NCBI GenBank assembly: GCA_040954595.2
Contig: CM082587.2
Location: forward strand, 3,596,001 to 3,660,000
Reading direction: 5' to 3'
Source: Balanoglossus misakiensis
Lineage: Eukaryota; Hemichordata
Length of the DNA: 64,000 nucleotides
Positions 1-12,573 of this stretch are shown piece after piece; positions within the stretch are counted from its first letter, which is position 1, and each line of letters starts with the position of its first letter. The notes beneath the pieces were generated by a model. The model saw only the letters and a list, made by a program, of their open reading frames with translations. It was not told the DNA's origin and ran no database searches. Both the position numbers and the translations under genes were made by a program.

Positions 1-215
1 AATACGACACAATACGAAGAGGAATTCTGATATCAGTCTAGGAATCGTTTCTGTAGCGAACAAGATGTTACTTTACAGCAAGGTCGGTAATGAGGTCGCC
101 CAAAATTGAATGTAGCGCTGGAAACTCCATCACTACATGCACATCTCTGAGTGGTGAACAGAAGAAAACCGCCACACATAGAACCCCAGGCAGACAAAGG
201 CTAGCGTCCACTCAC
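1..215. other. GARNL3 intron downstream of the last visible exon
   Basis: This stretch follows the donor at 215/214 on the minus strand. The next expected exon should begin with the leucine-isoleucine-asparagine block that follows FRDFLLVK in the family. It is not visible here, so it must lie before position 1. Confidence 0.7.
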
Positions 216-322
216 GTTTCACCAGAAGGAAATCTCTGAACTGAACGTGATCCTTGAAGACAGGCGGCGATGGTAATGGAGGCCCAAACAACGGCACCGA
301 CTCTTCAGAAAACACCGAAAGC
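216..322 (-). CDS. GARNL3: GARNL3 coding exon: end of RapGAP core, FGPPLP block
   Basis: The acceptor is a long pyrimidine stretch ending in CGCAG, with exon start 322. The donor is GAAAC|GTGAGT, with exon end 216. The exon has 107 nt: one base completing a lysine codon, 35 codons, then one base. It encodes [18 protein letters not shown] and then FRDFLLVK. The F-G-P-P-L-P block followed by F-(R)-D-F-L-L-K is a hallmark of the distal RapGAP domain in Rap1GAP, SIPA1L and GARNL3 proteins. The preceding SEE and the exact [10 protein letters not shown] favour GARNL3. The open frame extends upstream past the acceptor to about 420, but those codons belong to the intron, because the previous exon (516-561) joins exactly at 322. 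Confidence 0.92.
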
Positions 323-515
323 CTGCGAGTGGAAAAGAAATGGTCTGGTTTAGCGATCGGTCTGCCTTTGCTAAGAGTCCGACCAGCGCGTGGCAATGTA
401 TTAATAAGCTTAATGGGCAACTATTCACGTGTTAGCCAAATTATAGACAGTTATCATTGAAGCCGAGCTATAAGCAGCAAGAAGAGTGCACAATGATTAT
501 TTAAAAAAAACTTAC

Positions 516-561
516 TTGTAGCTGTCGTCGTTTCTGTTGTACGTGACTAGAGCAAATATGT
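516..561 (-). CDS. GARNL3: GARNL3 coding exon: HIFALV strand of RapGAP domain
   Basis: This small 46-nt exon is too short for an ORF scan. The acceptor is CTCTGATATTCAG before 561, and the donor is CTACAA|GTAAGT with exon end 516. Two bases complete the histidine codon left by the exon at 796-1014. The exon then reads HIFALVTYNRNDDSY and ends with two bases of a lysine codon completed at 322. The family has an equivalent HIFALVRYN-type segment immediately after the KPSMI-SHFT block, so both order and phase support it. Confidence 0.9.
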
Positions 562-795
562 CTGAATATCAGAGTGAAGGAACGTTTCATAATGTCTGTG
601 TGAATGCCGTGTAATGCCGTCTAAATTTTGGCTTCTTCTTAGGAATAGTGGACACGTTTCTGGGTAGTGTGGCATTCATGTCCAGATAAGGTTTATAAAT
701 AGCACGGGACTTCGACTAGTACAGGGTCATTTTTCGCCAATCGAATGTATGCAGGGGGTGGTACAGGCTAAATTCGACGAGATGTTAAAGGATAC

Positions 796-1014
796 GAGTG
801 AAGTGGGACTTGATCATTGACGGTTTGAAGGTCGGTGGTGCGTCTGGATCCGCGTTATCTTGGAAAACTATGGTGACGATGTCATTACCTATGTGACGTT
901 TACGCTCTACCTGTTGTTTGTTATCTTTGGAGTAAGGCAACATGGTAGACACATGAAACATGATTTCATGGCCTTCAAAAATTGTGTAAATGGATTCTGT
1001 ACCCGTTGTATTAC
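796..1014 (-). CDS. GARNL3: GARNL3 coding exon: RapGAP catalytic core with Asn thumb
   Basis: This is the longest shared exon, 219 nt (two bases, 72 codons, one base). The acceptor is TTTTCTTTTCTGTCGCACAG before 1014, and the donor is TTCACTC|GTATCC at 796. It encodes [20 protein letters not shown], then TMLPYS, then [15 protein letters not shown], and ends [10 protein letters not shown]. In Rap1GAP the asparagine of the GND motif is the catalytic 'asparagine thumb' that replaces an arginine finger in Rap GTP hydrolysis. It is present here at codon 884-886, so the domain looks catalytically intact. The donor GTATCC is non-consensus after position +4, but phase and homology fix it. Confidence 0.95.
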
Positions 1015-1560
1015 CTGTGCGACAGAAAAGAAAAATGTGTTTGGTGTGATTCAGTTTTTATACTAGTTTGCACGTGAGTATATTATTGATTACTCTGCGT
1101 GAATACTATGAAAGCAGCAACGTATCTTCAGCAGAATCAAATGCACAGTACAATCGAAACAAAAGGCCATAAAAATTATGTCTCGGTTCGACCGCACACC
1201 TTGGAGGTATTTCAAAGTCAACCCACGACGGCGACCGTTTACTGAACCGGCTCGTGTACCACGCCACAGGCTTTTACAGATCGGAGATAGCGATCTCGTT
1301 ACGATCGAACTCAGGTCTGATTGAAACAAACCTGATTAGGAACACTGGATATTGGAGAGAACCTTACGGATCGAGGGGGTCTTCCCCTTATTTCATTAGG
1401 ATAAGAATCTGTAAAATGGCATGTCCAATACATAACATGAATGCTATAATTTATTTTTGCTATCAGGGAATTCCACGTAAACGAGTAATACCCATAAAAA
1501 GATCGTGTACAGTATGCGCATCTGTTCGTGGACTATTAGTGGCACAGGAAAACAACTTAC

Positions 1561-1659
1561 TTTTCACGTCTAGTCCGGCGGCGAATTTGTCCCATCCTTT
1601 CAACCAGATCTGATCTCCCAAAAGGCTGACGAACCTACTGAACGCCTTGCTGCCATGTT
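1561..1659 (-). CDS. GARNL3: GARNL3 coding exon: LLGD / LKGW block of RapGAP domain
   Basis: The acceptor is GTATTTTCCCTAG before 1659 and the donor is GTGAAAA|GTAAGT at 1561. The exon has 99 nt (two bases, 32 codons, one base). It encodes AFSRFVSLLGDQIWLKGW and then DKFAAGLDVK, matching the family pattern F-x-x-FL-x-LLGD-x-x-x-LKGW-x-x-(Y/F)-x-GGLD. One position differs visibly: an alanine pair replaces the usual arginine-glycine before GLD. The joined codon at the 3' border is serine (A plus GT of the next exon). Confidence 0.94.
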
Positions 1660-3220
1660 CTAGGGAAAATACAAAAACACATTGAAACATTAATCAAGTA
1701 AATCAATTTGCTTTGGGGCAGACGCAGCCGATAAAAACACGATTCTCAAGTAAGGAATATCCATCTTAAGTTTTCAGTTTCGTCGACCGACAATCCTCTC
1801 AATATGAGGCGAAAGTTGAGAGACTTTGCAGCTTTGCAATCCCACTAATGCTAAGATGTCATTTTGAATTCGCGTAAGTCGTGACAATATCACGACAATA
1901 GCTAATAAAATATGTATACTAATCTCACGACAAACGTATGGAAGGGTTATACATATAATACGAACAGGATGGGGAAAAACAATATCGTCTTTGTGAAGAT
2001 TTGCGATGACTCCTCTGGTTCTCAACGGCTTACAATGAAAACATTGACACAGAGAAGCCCACGCCATCGAAAACGTCAGCGACGGAATACGGTCATGCAA
2101 AACTCCCACCTAAAACATCATTTTCTGCAGTCAAATAGTCCGATTTGACGTCCGTCATGCTATAGAAGTATACACTAGCATAGCACAGTGTATGGAGTTT
2201 CTCTAGAAAAGTTTGTGACGATAATGTTCGCCAATATATGTTCATACATGTTTAGGCTTTTTTGGTCATGTGGAAAAAGCACATGCAGCCATATTGTGGT
2301 TTTTGCTTCTTCAGGGGACGCCGAACGTCGTCTGCTGCAGTATCCACGATAATATTTCGAGCGATTTAGTTATGTTTTGTACGGATAGCGCAGGCATGAA
2401 ACTACCTTGACCTTTCTGATCGCTATGTGATAGCCACTGTAATAAAATACACGATAAGAGAACAAAACAGCCGACACAGCTCTTGCTTATAGAAATAGAG
2501 GAAGAACATATTGGAAAGTGGTAATGATAAAAGTGTAATATAACGACGTGGTAAACACAGCTTGCTTAATATCGTATCTCAGAGGTTGCCAAAATACAAC
2601 TCGTTTGAGTGCTATTATTCTGCATATAATGCGAGACGATACCACATGCGCGGACAGGGCATGGCAAACCACCACGATCTTGAAGTTGAGATAATTGCAT
2701 TGTGCGCGGGTTAATAGGCAAATACTCTTGTTTCGAGGCGCCCTGTATAGCCTGGCGATAAACGAGAGTGAAAGTAATAAGGCAGTTGTCACGTGCCGGA
2801 AGTAAGAAATGCGAGAAACCGTGCGCCACCTGGAGTGCCGCAAGCTCCAATCTTAATGCAACTACTTTAAAGGAATCCGGAACAAGACAGCTCCAAGTTT
2901 TTGACAGTTTATATTTGACAGTACTCTTTGTTCTGTACATTAACTGCAGTTTTTACTGACTTCCTGCGTTGTATGCTGGGCTGCCCTGTATCGCGTTTGC
3001 CTTCGTAGCTTTTCATTGTTATTGCTGACAAGTGAATTCATGCCTGGCATGAAACTGCAATTTTCAACTGTAACAGAACTGACTGCACAATACACAAGTT
3101 AAATGCACAGGTTTTCAGTGTACTTAGGGAACTGGGCAAATATATAAAACACGCGCATGTTCTAACAGTATATTCTACTGTCTATGCTTGAAGTTAGATA
3201 AATAAGATAAAAATATGTAC

Positions 3221-3323
3221 CGTTGCTGAACATTTCGTCGTCTGACGTCTGGCCGTCTCTGGCGTAGAGGACACCAAACTTGAAATTGACAGAACCTTCC
3301 TGTTCTTCCAGCAATAGTAGTTC
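3221..3323 (-). CDS. GARNL3: GARNL3 coding exon: start of RapGAP domain, NFKFGVLYA
   Basis: The acceptor is TATTTTCATTCAAG before 3323. The donor is AGCAACG|GTACAT at 3221, a weak donor. The exon has 103 nt (34 codons plus one base). It encodes EGSVNFKFGVLYARDGQ followed by DDEMFSN. NFKFGV(L/I)Y with a downstream acidic E-x-x-(M/L)-FSN is the N-terminal signature of RapGAP domains. The final G plus AA of the next exon makes the conserved glutamate after FSN. Confidence 0.93.
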
Positions 3324-3515
3324 CTTGAATGAAAATATTAAAGGTATTCTTATATTTTGTTACTGGTAGATGGCTTAGTGGAATTGCCAGAAACTCACGG
3401 ATTGTAAATTTGAGGCGACTTTGCGTAATACCTCCATTTTACCATTATTTTCATATTTTCAGTGTGGCAAATGCTCACAATATTATAAGAAAGACGAAAG
3501 CTACCAACCACATAC

Positions 3516-3579
3516 CTTTTGAATTTCGGGATTGAAAATTTCCTTTGGCCCCTTGTCCACTTTATTCATCTCAAAGCGA
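3516..3579 (-). CDS. GARNL3: GARNL3 coding exon: KGPKEIF linker
   Basis: The acceptor is CGTTTCCATTTTGCAG before 3579 and the donor is CAAAAG|GTATGT at 3516. The exon has 64 nt (one base, 21 codons). It encodes MNKVDKGPKEIFNPEIQK, closely matching the GARNL3 linker ...DKFEKGPREIFHPEIQ... that precedes the RapGAP domain. Phase 2 from the upstream exon (AG) is completed to AGT serine. Phase 0 passes to the exon at 3221-3323. Confidence 0.92.
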
Positions 3580-4198
3580 CTGCAAAATGGAAACGGATGT
3601 TACTGAAATTCGCGTTTAGAACTGACATCCCTATTTCCGCGCAACACGGTGTTGACCCCTTCCTGACTGACTCGCAACCTTGTGCAACGCACGGTCAATG
3701 ACAAATAAATTACCCCTGATAGTATACATTTCCAATTTACCGCGAGTGTTTCATCCCAGACGCCAAGAAGACAATGAAGCCTGACAAACATGGCCTGCCA
3801 TGAAAAGCAAGCCGTTGGCGAAAACACAAAGAAACCCTGAGAAGATTATTACGTCTTATTTCACCGGGTGATTTAATATCGCGAGTCGTGATTTCCATCT
3901 CTCATGCAAGGGACAACCTCAATCCAAGTATATCTGTGTTTATTCCATCCTTCCAATGAATTCATAAGTGGTGATTTACATGTAGGTACTCCGTGATCAG
4001 CGCGACCAAACGAACAGCCTGACTGTATCACCCAATTACAACGGACCAAACCTGGCTTCTGGCTAATCTTAAACTCCAAATGCACCCTGACATGCCTGAT
4101 CCCACATATTACCACTTCCTTGTGCATGGACACACCCGCGCTCTTTACAGACTGCTGAGTGTTGATAATTTGTAGGGTCGCATGGGCATTTTCCTTAC

Positions 4199-4263
4199 CT
4201 CAGGATAGATTTCACTGATAGCGGCTTCGTTGGGTTGTACGGGATGCATATCTTCTGCGTTCC
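4199..4263 (-). CDS. GARNL3: GARNL3 coding exon: GTQKICIPY segment
   Basis: The acceptor is TTGATTTCTCCACAG before 4263 and the donor is CCTGAG|GTAAGG at 4199. The exon has 65 nt (21 codons plus two bases). It encodes GTQKICIPYNPTKPLSVKS, nearly identical to the GTQKICLPYSPTK-type segment of vertebrate GARNL3. That segment distinguishes this family from Rap1GAP. Confidence 0.94.
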
Positions 4264-4372
4264 CTGTGGAGAAATCAAGGGCGTAATTTAGAATAGATGA
4301 ACAATGTACCAATGAGGAAACTGATGAAGGGAATTATGAGAAACGTAGTTTTTTGACCCGAGAGTGTCTCAC

Positions 4373-4491
4373 CGTTTTCCTCCATAATATTGCTCGGTAC
4401 TGTGGCACATTATGGTTGTTGGCGTCTGTCAGGACAACAGACAAGAAAAAGGCATTCTTTTCAGAATCAGCACCAACGTAATTTTGATGAA
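4373..4491 (-). CDS. GARNL3: GARNL3 coding exon: HQNYVG...VPQYRAILWRKT
   Basis: The acceptor has a textbook pyrimidine tract (TCTCTCTCTTTCTCGATTTCTATAG) before 4491. The donor is GGAAAACG|GTGAGA at 4373. The exon has 119 nt (two bases, 39 codons). It encodes HQNYVGADSEKNAFFLSV and then VPQYRAILWRKT. The FFLSV...VPQYRAILWRK block is highly conserved in GARNL3 proteins. The open frame runs on past the donor for about a dozen codons, but those are intronic. Confidence 0.95.
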
Positions 4492-4679
4492 CTATAGAAA
4501 TCGAGAAAGAGAGAGACAATAGTTTAGACGACCATCGCATTTACCTCCACGAACAATGTACATGTATACTTTCAAAAGATACATTAGTACATATTGATTC
4601 GAAGAGTCAGACGAGTAATACTTCATAGATAGGTGGTAAATAGGAGTATTTTTTGATTTTGTATGTAAATCCAACTTAC

Positions 4680-4767
4680 GTTTCCCAAGGAAATATTTGA
4701 AGTACCATCTTGTCTGATACTCTGGATTTTCCAGATGAATATCTGTACCCGTGCCAGCATTCGGTAT
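4680..4767 (-). CDS. GARNL3: GARNL3 coding exon: HLENPEYQTRWYFKYFLG
   Basis: The acceptor is TGTTTGTGGCTATCTCCATAG before 4767 and the donor is GGGAAAC|GTAAGT at 4680. The exon has 88 nt (29 codons plus one base). It encodes ENPEYQTRWYFKYFLG, the strongly conserved aromatic block preceding the RapGAP domain in the Rap1GAP and GARNL3 families. The first residues (IPNAGTGTD) are divergent. Confidence 0.95.
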
Positions 4768-5529
4768 CTATGGAGATAGCCACAAACATATATAGGTCAG
4801 GACCAATCATTCGTTATTGAGTACGAACAGGCAAGACTAACAGGTTAAATTGTCGGAAAAGCTTCCTTTAATTTCAATCAGCTATCGCTGACGAACTGGT
4901 TTGTATCCCCTCGTGATCTGAATTCTATAACAGAGTTTCCAGTGGCACAGATGGTGAGGCCAATAGTTCTGTGAACAGTGGCTGTAATTGTTAATAAAAC
5001 GTACTCATCCCTATCTGTCTCTATATTACCTGTCACGATTCATCAACGTCGTCGCGTTCTTTCCAATACAATGTGGTTATCGACGCCGGCTACTGCGTCA
5101 TTGGTATAGGCGCGTGTTTCTTTTCGGCCTCGAAACATTCGCAACAAAAGGTTCGCCGCTGCGCATAATTCAAGATTAGATTGGAGCACAGCGACGCAAT
5201 TTCGAGTCGACAAACACGACCACAATCGATAAAGTAAACACGGTGAAGAGTGCGGTTAACCTATACGTAGTGAAATTACCCTAAGGCTATGCAATGTTTC
5301 TCTTGACCCTATCGATGTCATAGAAGAATAATATCCGCCAAGGGAAAAAAATTGTGGAAAATTGTCAACGTTAAATTTCCTGTTCGATGTGTGAGGACTG
5401 TGAGATGAGGAAACCTTGATGGTTCTGTTTGGTTTAGATTCTCAGGCAAACCAACACCAATCAAGATTTAAGTTTGAAAAAACCCACAGGTTTAATGTCT
5501 GGGTATATGTCGATTATTTTGATACTTAC

Positions 5530-5607
5530 TTCATCACGTGGTTCGCCATCTTCTACTCGAAATCTGCCGGCATTTTGTATAGCACCGCCAGCGTCACATG
5601 ATATGAG
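5530..5607 (-). CDS. GARNL3: GARNL3 coding exon: GRFRVEDG block
   Basis: The acceptor is TTTTTATCTTCCAG before 5607 and the donor is GATGAA|GTAAGT at 5530. The exon is exactly 78 nt (26 codons, phase 0 on both sides). It encodes LISCDAGG followed by AIQNAGRFRVEDGEPRDE, collinear with the LISSDADGAIQRAGRFRVENG block of vertebrate GARNL3. It is a symmetric exon, so skipping it would keep the frame. Confidence 0.94.
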
Positions 5608-8600
5608 CTGGAAGATAAAAACATGGACAGTTTGACCTTTTAAAATTTATGCTCTCCTGTATAAGCATGCATTTATTGCCGAAACAAAACAGCTGATAAC
5701 ATTATGCAGGATTCTTAGATACAGTCAGAAAAAGTCCGTAGTCATCGAGCTTTGCAACATTACATTGTTAAAGCTTGATGGAAAATCCCCCCGACCCAGG
5801 TTTCAAGATGAAAATGTGGTTAAAGATAAAGCACGCTTGTGAAAATATTAGCCAAACACAAATTCACTGGAACCATCAATCAATGCCTGGCTTTATCACC
5901 ATCAGGCGATCACTTGAAAGGAAATTATGTCATTCTATTTTTTATCAACAAATGGAAAGCCAAACCAAAAGACATTAGCGATGGCAATCTCAAAGGTTAC
6001 ACACACTGCGTGGTACATATGCAATGTTTGATAAATGATCGTCATTTTCATGAAGCTTAGAAAAAACCTCTTGTGGTTTCTGAGATATGGGAATGGCGAC
6101 ATGTCGAGTGGATACAACAATTTATCATTTATGTCAATTACATTTGCAACACACGAGAGATCGTGGAAGATCGAGCAAATATGATGTGTGTGTATGTATG
6201 GATTTCATCTGAAGGTTGAAGTATTTTCTGAGGAAGGTTTTTGATTTCGATGCCGGCTGCCATGTCAATCATATCACACAAGTATGAATAATACAATCGC
6301 AGTCAAACTAGGTCGCGTTCAAAAATATCAATTGGTTTCTCAAGAGGACGAATCTCTCATCTGGGACAGTCGTGCTTATGAACTCGAGTAGGCAAATTAT
6401 TAACAGAATAATTGATGCGAAGTGCTTGCAGGCCTTTGTGTGCACACGTTGGAGATGAAAATTGTGTACATTTTTGAGATAAATCAAAACCGTGTTATAT
6501 TAATGGCCGGTTTTGATTATTCTAGTGTCCGCAAAAAGTGCTAATGTGAGTGTACTGGATTGAAATCACTTCAAGTAATGAATGTATATAGTAAAGGGCA
6601 GAAACCCTCCTGGAACGAGGTTCATGCACTTGCGCAGACTGCTGTCCTCCTTATCCCCTCCCGGGACTACATTCACAGGAAACCTGACTCCGTCGGTTTT
6701 TATCAGTCTCAAACTAAGACAGATTAATCTTCCGTTTTTCCAGAAGGTCGATGAGATATCCACCTTTGCTTGACGCTTCTCTCACTCCTGATTAGGTGTT
6801 GTTCGCGAATGTTCCCAACTTCCGGTGGCAAGTTTAGTGTGAAGAGTCTGCAGAGTGGAGAGCAGATGGTGCAAGTGTGTCCATATGTCAGCCTGTCCTC
6901 TTCACCGACCTTGCGCCAGGGTCTCGACAGGGCAACGCCCAATGCTCTGTTTACAACCAAAATGCAGTTCGCATGTTGCTAATTGTTGGAAAATATGTAA
7001 AGAGTCGACGTTTCCAATGAAAAAGGGGTACCAAGACACGAGACTGTAGTCCCATGTAGTATCTATCACAGAGCTTTATAGAAAACGCGTTGTAATCGAA
7101 CGATGCCCCGGAAAAAAAACTTTTGCGACTTGAGTTTCCCCATTAAATCATGAAAATCGTGCACACCGGATAAACATTTATGGCCATTTGTTGAAATATT
7201 AAAAGCATTGACGGAAAATGATGGATCCCGCCGTGTGCACGTGGGCAGCATGAGCTGGTCGTCTGAACTACATGGTAATTATTCTTTAATTGAATATCAT
7301 AGTTTGCTTCAAAACGGCGGGATACACACAAAAATCCTTTCAAACCAGTGGGATTTTATCATTAATATTCCATTAAGGAGAGGTATAATTTCCTGGAACA
7401 CTATCGTATTCATTCGAGAGAAACTTTACAGTACTGGTAAAAAATTCCCAACCACAGACGTAACCGGAGATATCATCGACCACAGTGGTCTAAATGGTTA
7501 TTGTAATAATGCGAAAATATCATCGCACAACTTTCATGTCTCTCAGAGACCGCGTGGTAATGAAACTACGACACCGTAGATTCTCTTGTCTAAGTGAACG
7601 ACCAAATCTATTACCACGAGGCGTGGAGCTCAGGTGTGGCGGTGCAAATTTTATGGTTCAGTTGTCTCCATTTATGCTTTATGTATTTCAGATCCGTAAT
7701 CGGTACAATCCTGAAATGCCTGTTATATTATAGCATTTTGGCCTTTATGGTTATTCTTATCCTTTCTTTCTCTTAATGTTTGAAAGCCGTTTCTTTGAAG
7801 TCTTTTAAGAATTACATCGACTCATTCTTTTCGAATCCGCGGTTTAAAAAGCTTACTATGGATTGTATAAAAATATGGTATTCCTAAAGCGAACTGGAAC
7901 AGCACTGGCGAATCAATCAATTGCAGGCTACATGGCACGCGTTGCTGCCGGAACGCTGTCGCTATAATCACCAGCGATATTTACGCAAAGTTTCTGGATC
8001 TGGTTTCTGTTATAAACGTTGGTATACCAGGTGATTGTTCCTGTGGCGAAGGAGGTATAGGAAACGCCCACGACTTGTGCACTGCCGGCTAAATCAATGG
8101 AGTGGAAATATCGTTCTGGTACGTCAACGATCACGCCAGTGTATTGTAATACGCATGAATGAGTCCACACTTAGGTTTCAATTTGCGGATATCGATTAAA
8201 CCGGCAACGACCTGTTTGCATGAAGAGATTGTTTACGAGCATCGCCGATTCTATATCTGGCTTCGATTCCTGTCTACATGAAAGACCACTTACACACCCT
8301 GTCTTCCAAGAACCGCATTCACTGCACTAAATGATTATAAACGACTGCATGGATAAGTCTCGTGATTTTGGCCTTTGAAGTACCCTGTTGTTTTGTTTTT
8401 CGAGCAGTCGGTGCGCGTGCGCTCGGTTCAGGGTTCTAAGAAATCAAGTTATGATCGCAGACTTGAAGTTTTATCCGTACAGCTTGTTTGCGCATATATT
8501 TGCAAAGCTACTGTAACATGTCTTAGCACCCGATTGGCGTCACCTAGGCATTTTGTGTCACGCTAATAAGACCCAACCTTGCATGGAGTTGCTAATACTA

Positions 8601-10643
8601 GTATCTTGACAAATGCACCGTGTAGCATGTGTTGAAGTGGAAGAAAAGCGTTTATGGAAACGATCTCTCGAACCGAGCATTGCCACACATCATCTTCACA
8701 CGGTGTATAATTAGCGTAATGCAAGTCACCGTGCACAACAGGAAATCTTCTGTTCGCGTAGGCGTCAATTGCGCAACCCAATTATAAAGATATAGCAGAA
8801 AGGCCAATTTTAACAAAACGTCGAGCAAGCAATGTCTGTTACACGTATTTGGGTGGGGGGATTCTAGATCCTGTATATGCCTGTATCACGTTTTGAAATA
8901 TAAAATTCATCGGCGTTGCTCGCTTAATATACCGAATATTTTTCAACACAAGATATTTCTTCTGTAAGGAGCTTTTGAAATGCGGTCGCATGGAGACTGT
9001 GGTTTTCACACGTCAACCAATGAGCGGATATCATTTGGGAAGTCAAGATTTTTTATGAGTGCTCGCACTGCATTATCCATTAAATGTGTTACCTTGGGAA
9101 ACGTCTGGCATGCTTTCTAGCTATATGAAAAAAATGGGGTTCACGCAAGAGATGGCAGTGGAATTTGCTATTATACGTGCTGCCTCGGGGGACACCTGAC
9201 ATGTTTTGCAGAATGTATGAAATAAAAAGCGGGGCCCTTGGAAGAAATAGCTGTGTCGTGACGTCATGCCGGCCACATACTTCAGAAAATAACCGCAATT
9301 TTTGGCAGATTTATCCAAAAGAGTTTTGAGCGCCGCTCATGCACCGATTCAAAATTGCAGGAGTGACCTTGCTTTTTGTTACCGTGGGGACTGTTTTTTT
9401 CACATACATGTACATACAGCTGTGACTATATTCATTGACGCAGTGACTTCCACATTGATTTTTCCCCTTTGACGGCAAGTGCCATCCATTAACGGTCATC
9501 ATAAATTTTACCTGGGATCAACAGCAGAAATTTTATTTGCCTCGTTCCTCTAAGAGAAATGCCGACAAGTATAAGTGAAATCTAAATGGTGAATATAAGT
9601 CGTAAACAACCGGATTATTTCTATGGTGATCGACATTTGCTTTATAAGGTTTCCAGGTGCGCTTACGGCTACGAATATGTATTTCATCTCATACACGAAT
9701 GCAACCGAATGTGTAACTCGACGCTCACTAATTCTGGTTTTATTTCGTGATGTTTCGATCAAATAGACATTGGGTATTAAACTCGGGATACTGCTAACGG
9801 CAAACAATATCAATAAAAAGGTGACCTACATCGCTCAACGACTTAGCGGAACGACAGGATCGCGTTACGCGGAACGACACCGCATTTATACGTCGATTTC
9901 AAAAACGACTCATTTTTCAAATTGCGTCCTGTAATGTACTGAGAATAAGCTCTCTTCTCTCATTCAATTAGGTTACCGTGTTGTGTAGATGGGGAAGGCG
10001 AAAATAGCTGTTCAAAAAGCGATCTTAATGGGAACAAGAAATCCGGGCGTGCGTTGTACTGTAATTGATAACGCGGAGGGGCTTCGTCATATGTGAAGGT
10101 GTTGTTAAAAGGCATTTATTATTAAGGAGGTCTGCATCCACGGGGTCGACTGCGATCAAATAAAATACGATTATTTGTGTTTCGAGGTTTCGTTAAGCAT
10201 GAGTGTTTCTAACGCTCATTTTTCATCGCAGGTGCCAACGTTCCATGTGGTATATCCACTATATCGGACGCCGTCTTTCCTAGGTTAAACAATCAGTTTT
10301 AGCTCAAGCCTGCATGGTGGTTTCACTGCCGCGTTTGTGTTGAACAGCCGTTGTTAATGACGGGTGCTCCCTAGCCAATGCGCGAAAAAGAAGGAAATTG
10401 TGTGCTTTGACGTCTGAAAAGATTATACTTCATTCAGAAATGCTTCATTGTTCGCAAAATACGCCGATAATTTTGGGCCGAGACGGTAACGGCTGACCTT
10501 CGTAAATCCTGCGGTTGTCCACCCCTAGCAGTCAGCTAAAGTACTCTCGACTGCGTACAAATGGAATGTATATAATAATATCATTATTGATCTCAGAGCA
10601 ACAATTCCGTGGTAACAACGTCATGATTGTTGCTTCGAGTGGA

Positions 10644-10657
10644 GGGGGGGGGGGGGG
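10644..10657. repeat. 14-bp poly(G) run
   Basis: Uninterrupted G tract in the 9.6-kb intron. Confidence 0.95.
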
Positions 10658-12557
10658 AGCCGCATGTGTTATGATGTAGCATACGGACCTCGGCCCCGAG
10701 CAAAATAAGGCTTCTAAATTCCTTTTCGCGACCAATTACACATATCTACATTTGCGTCATCGATTCTCCGCCGCGCACTGTGCCAAGACAGCGTTGCCAA
10801 TAGAAACCATAGAAATCAAATTTAGTGAAAGAAATAAGCGACAAAGCGTGGCGATTTCAGATATTTGCAAACGATTTCCCTCGTTCGATATTTTATCACC
10901 ACCACACTATTTATTTCTCTTTGTCTGCGCATCGCTAATGTTTACAGCCACACCATTAATCATAACACCAGTTTCATCTTTCCACAATTTCGTGCATTCT
11001 TTGCGCTGAAAGATCCATCAATATATTTTCACCATCGAGATATAGCGCACAATGGTGACGCATATGGCTAATCAACTAAAAACAAGATTTTCAGATGCTG
11101 CAGGACTCACGTTAAATTGTGTAATTTTCAACCCGAGAAACTTTACCATTTATTCTACGTGTATGCCTGAGAAATTTAACCCTTTTCCAAGAACACACAC
11201 TTATCTTAGAATTAGAGAAAGCACAGCTGTACTTCGTTTCAAGACCCCTTTTCTGTTTCTTAAGGAGAACTGCGAGCAATTACTGATTTCACGAGAAATT
11301 GGTGGTATATGCTGTGGGCGTTAGTTGTCAAACGACTCCAGGCGAAAGCAGAACATGCTTGAGGTTTTAGGAGTTGTTCTGTGAGTAAATCACGGTCTGA
11401 GATTCCTTGGGTACATCCAGGAAATAACAGCATGTCTGTTGGAGTCCGTACGATTTCGAAAGTGAAATTAATAAAAGGGTCGATGCGCGGTGAATGGAGA
11501 TAAGACGGCGAACGTGGCCACCGTTGGTGTCATTGAAGAGAGGGGTGGTTGCCATGGTACTGGTAGAACAGTGCTCGTGTGCAAGGCGCTGTGATGCCAT
11601 GGATGTCAACCTCAGACACGTGACAGTCTGTGTGTGTAAATGATGAGCCTTTATTGCAAGTAGCGGTTTAACTACGACCGCTGCGAGAGAAGACGAAATC
11701 ATGTGTGTGTGCTGATCTGAAGTCGGCGGCACGTTGAATGAAGTGTTCACGGCACGCGGCACCATGAGTTAAGTCACGTCGTCTTTCGCTACGGGTTCCT
11801 TGACGTGGCAATGTGCTGAATACCTCCACTGTGAATAGTGCCAGTTCTTCTTGAAGTCGGCCACTGCTGTGCAAGATATGTTTTTGAACTACGCGAAAGT
11901 AGATGTTTTTACTGAATGACGTCCATTCTTTATCAAACGAAAGACAGTCTCGCTATTTTCTTGTGGCGGTACCGACGCAGCGTTTGTGCGCTAAAATGTC
12001 TTGCAGTGCCGCATAGCTTTGACTTGTGATTATCAATTTATCGACCTTGTCGACGATTTTTCGAGGTCAGCTATACAAGACAGTTTTGAGAAAGCTCACT
12101 TTTGCATTTTTTAACCTTTCAAAGGCGGCAAGCGAGCCCTTTTTTGCTATCTCAATCAACAATAGAATTTCCGATATAAAGTTCATTATTTCAAAGCTCA
12201 AGAGGCCACTGCGTATTACTTATATGCAGAAGACAGTTTCCAAAGTAATGATGTTGGAACGAATTGAGATCAGTGTGTTTACCTCAGCTACGTGCTCGGA
12301 ATCTAATCACCCCAATAGGTCCTGTGCCATCGATGTACAGCCATGTGGGCGCATAAAACCTTAACATTGCTCAAAATTGAACAACAAAGCCTAGACAAGT
12401 GGAAGGATCTTCAACGGCAGGTGGTGACTCGCCTTGAACCCATCCACTGACTGTAAATATTTTGCGAACCTTCATAATTGAAGTTATCATAGTCCATTAA
12501 TCATCGATACTAAATTAGACTGTGCCGACGGCTGTCCCCCAAAGACGCAAACATATA

Positions 12558-12573
12558 CATATACATGTATATG
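12558..12573. repeat. 16-bp perfect palindrome
   Basis: CATATACATGTATATG, in an alternating purine/pyrimidine stretch. Confidence 0.7.

Noticed and set aside
2487-2940. Two overlapping 118-124 codon minus-strand ORFs between GARNL3 exons
   Set aside because: They lie in the 1.56-kb intron between the exons at 3221 and 1659, have no codon bias, and would break the phase chain.
7208-7579. 123-codon plus-strand ORF inside the GARNL3 intron
   Set aside because: Opens at TTG rather than ATG, no domain, no third-position bias.
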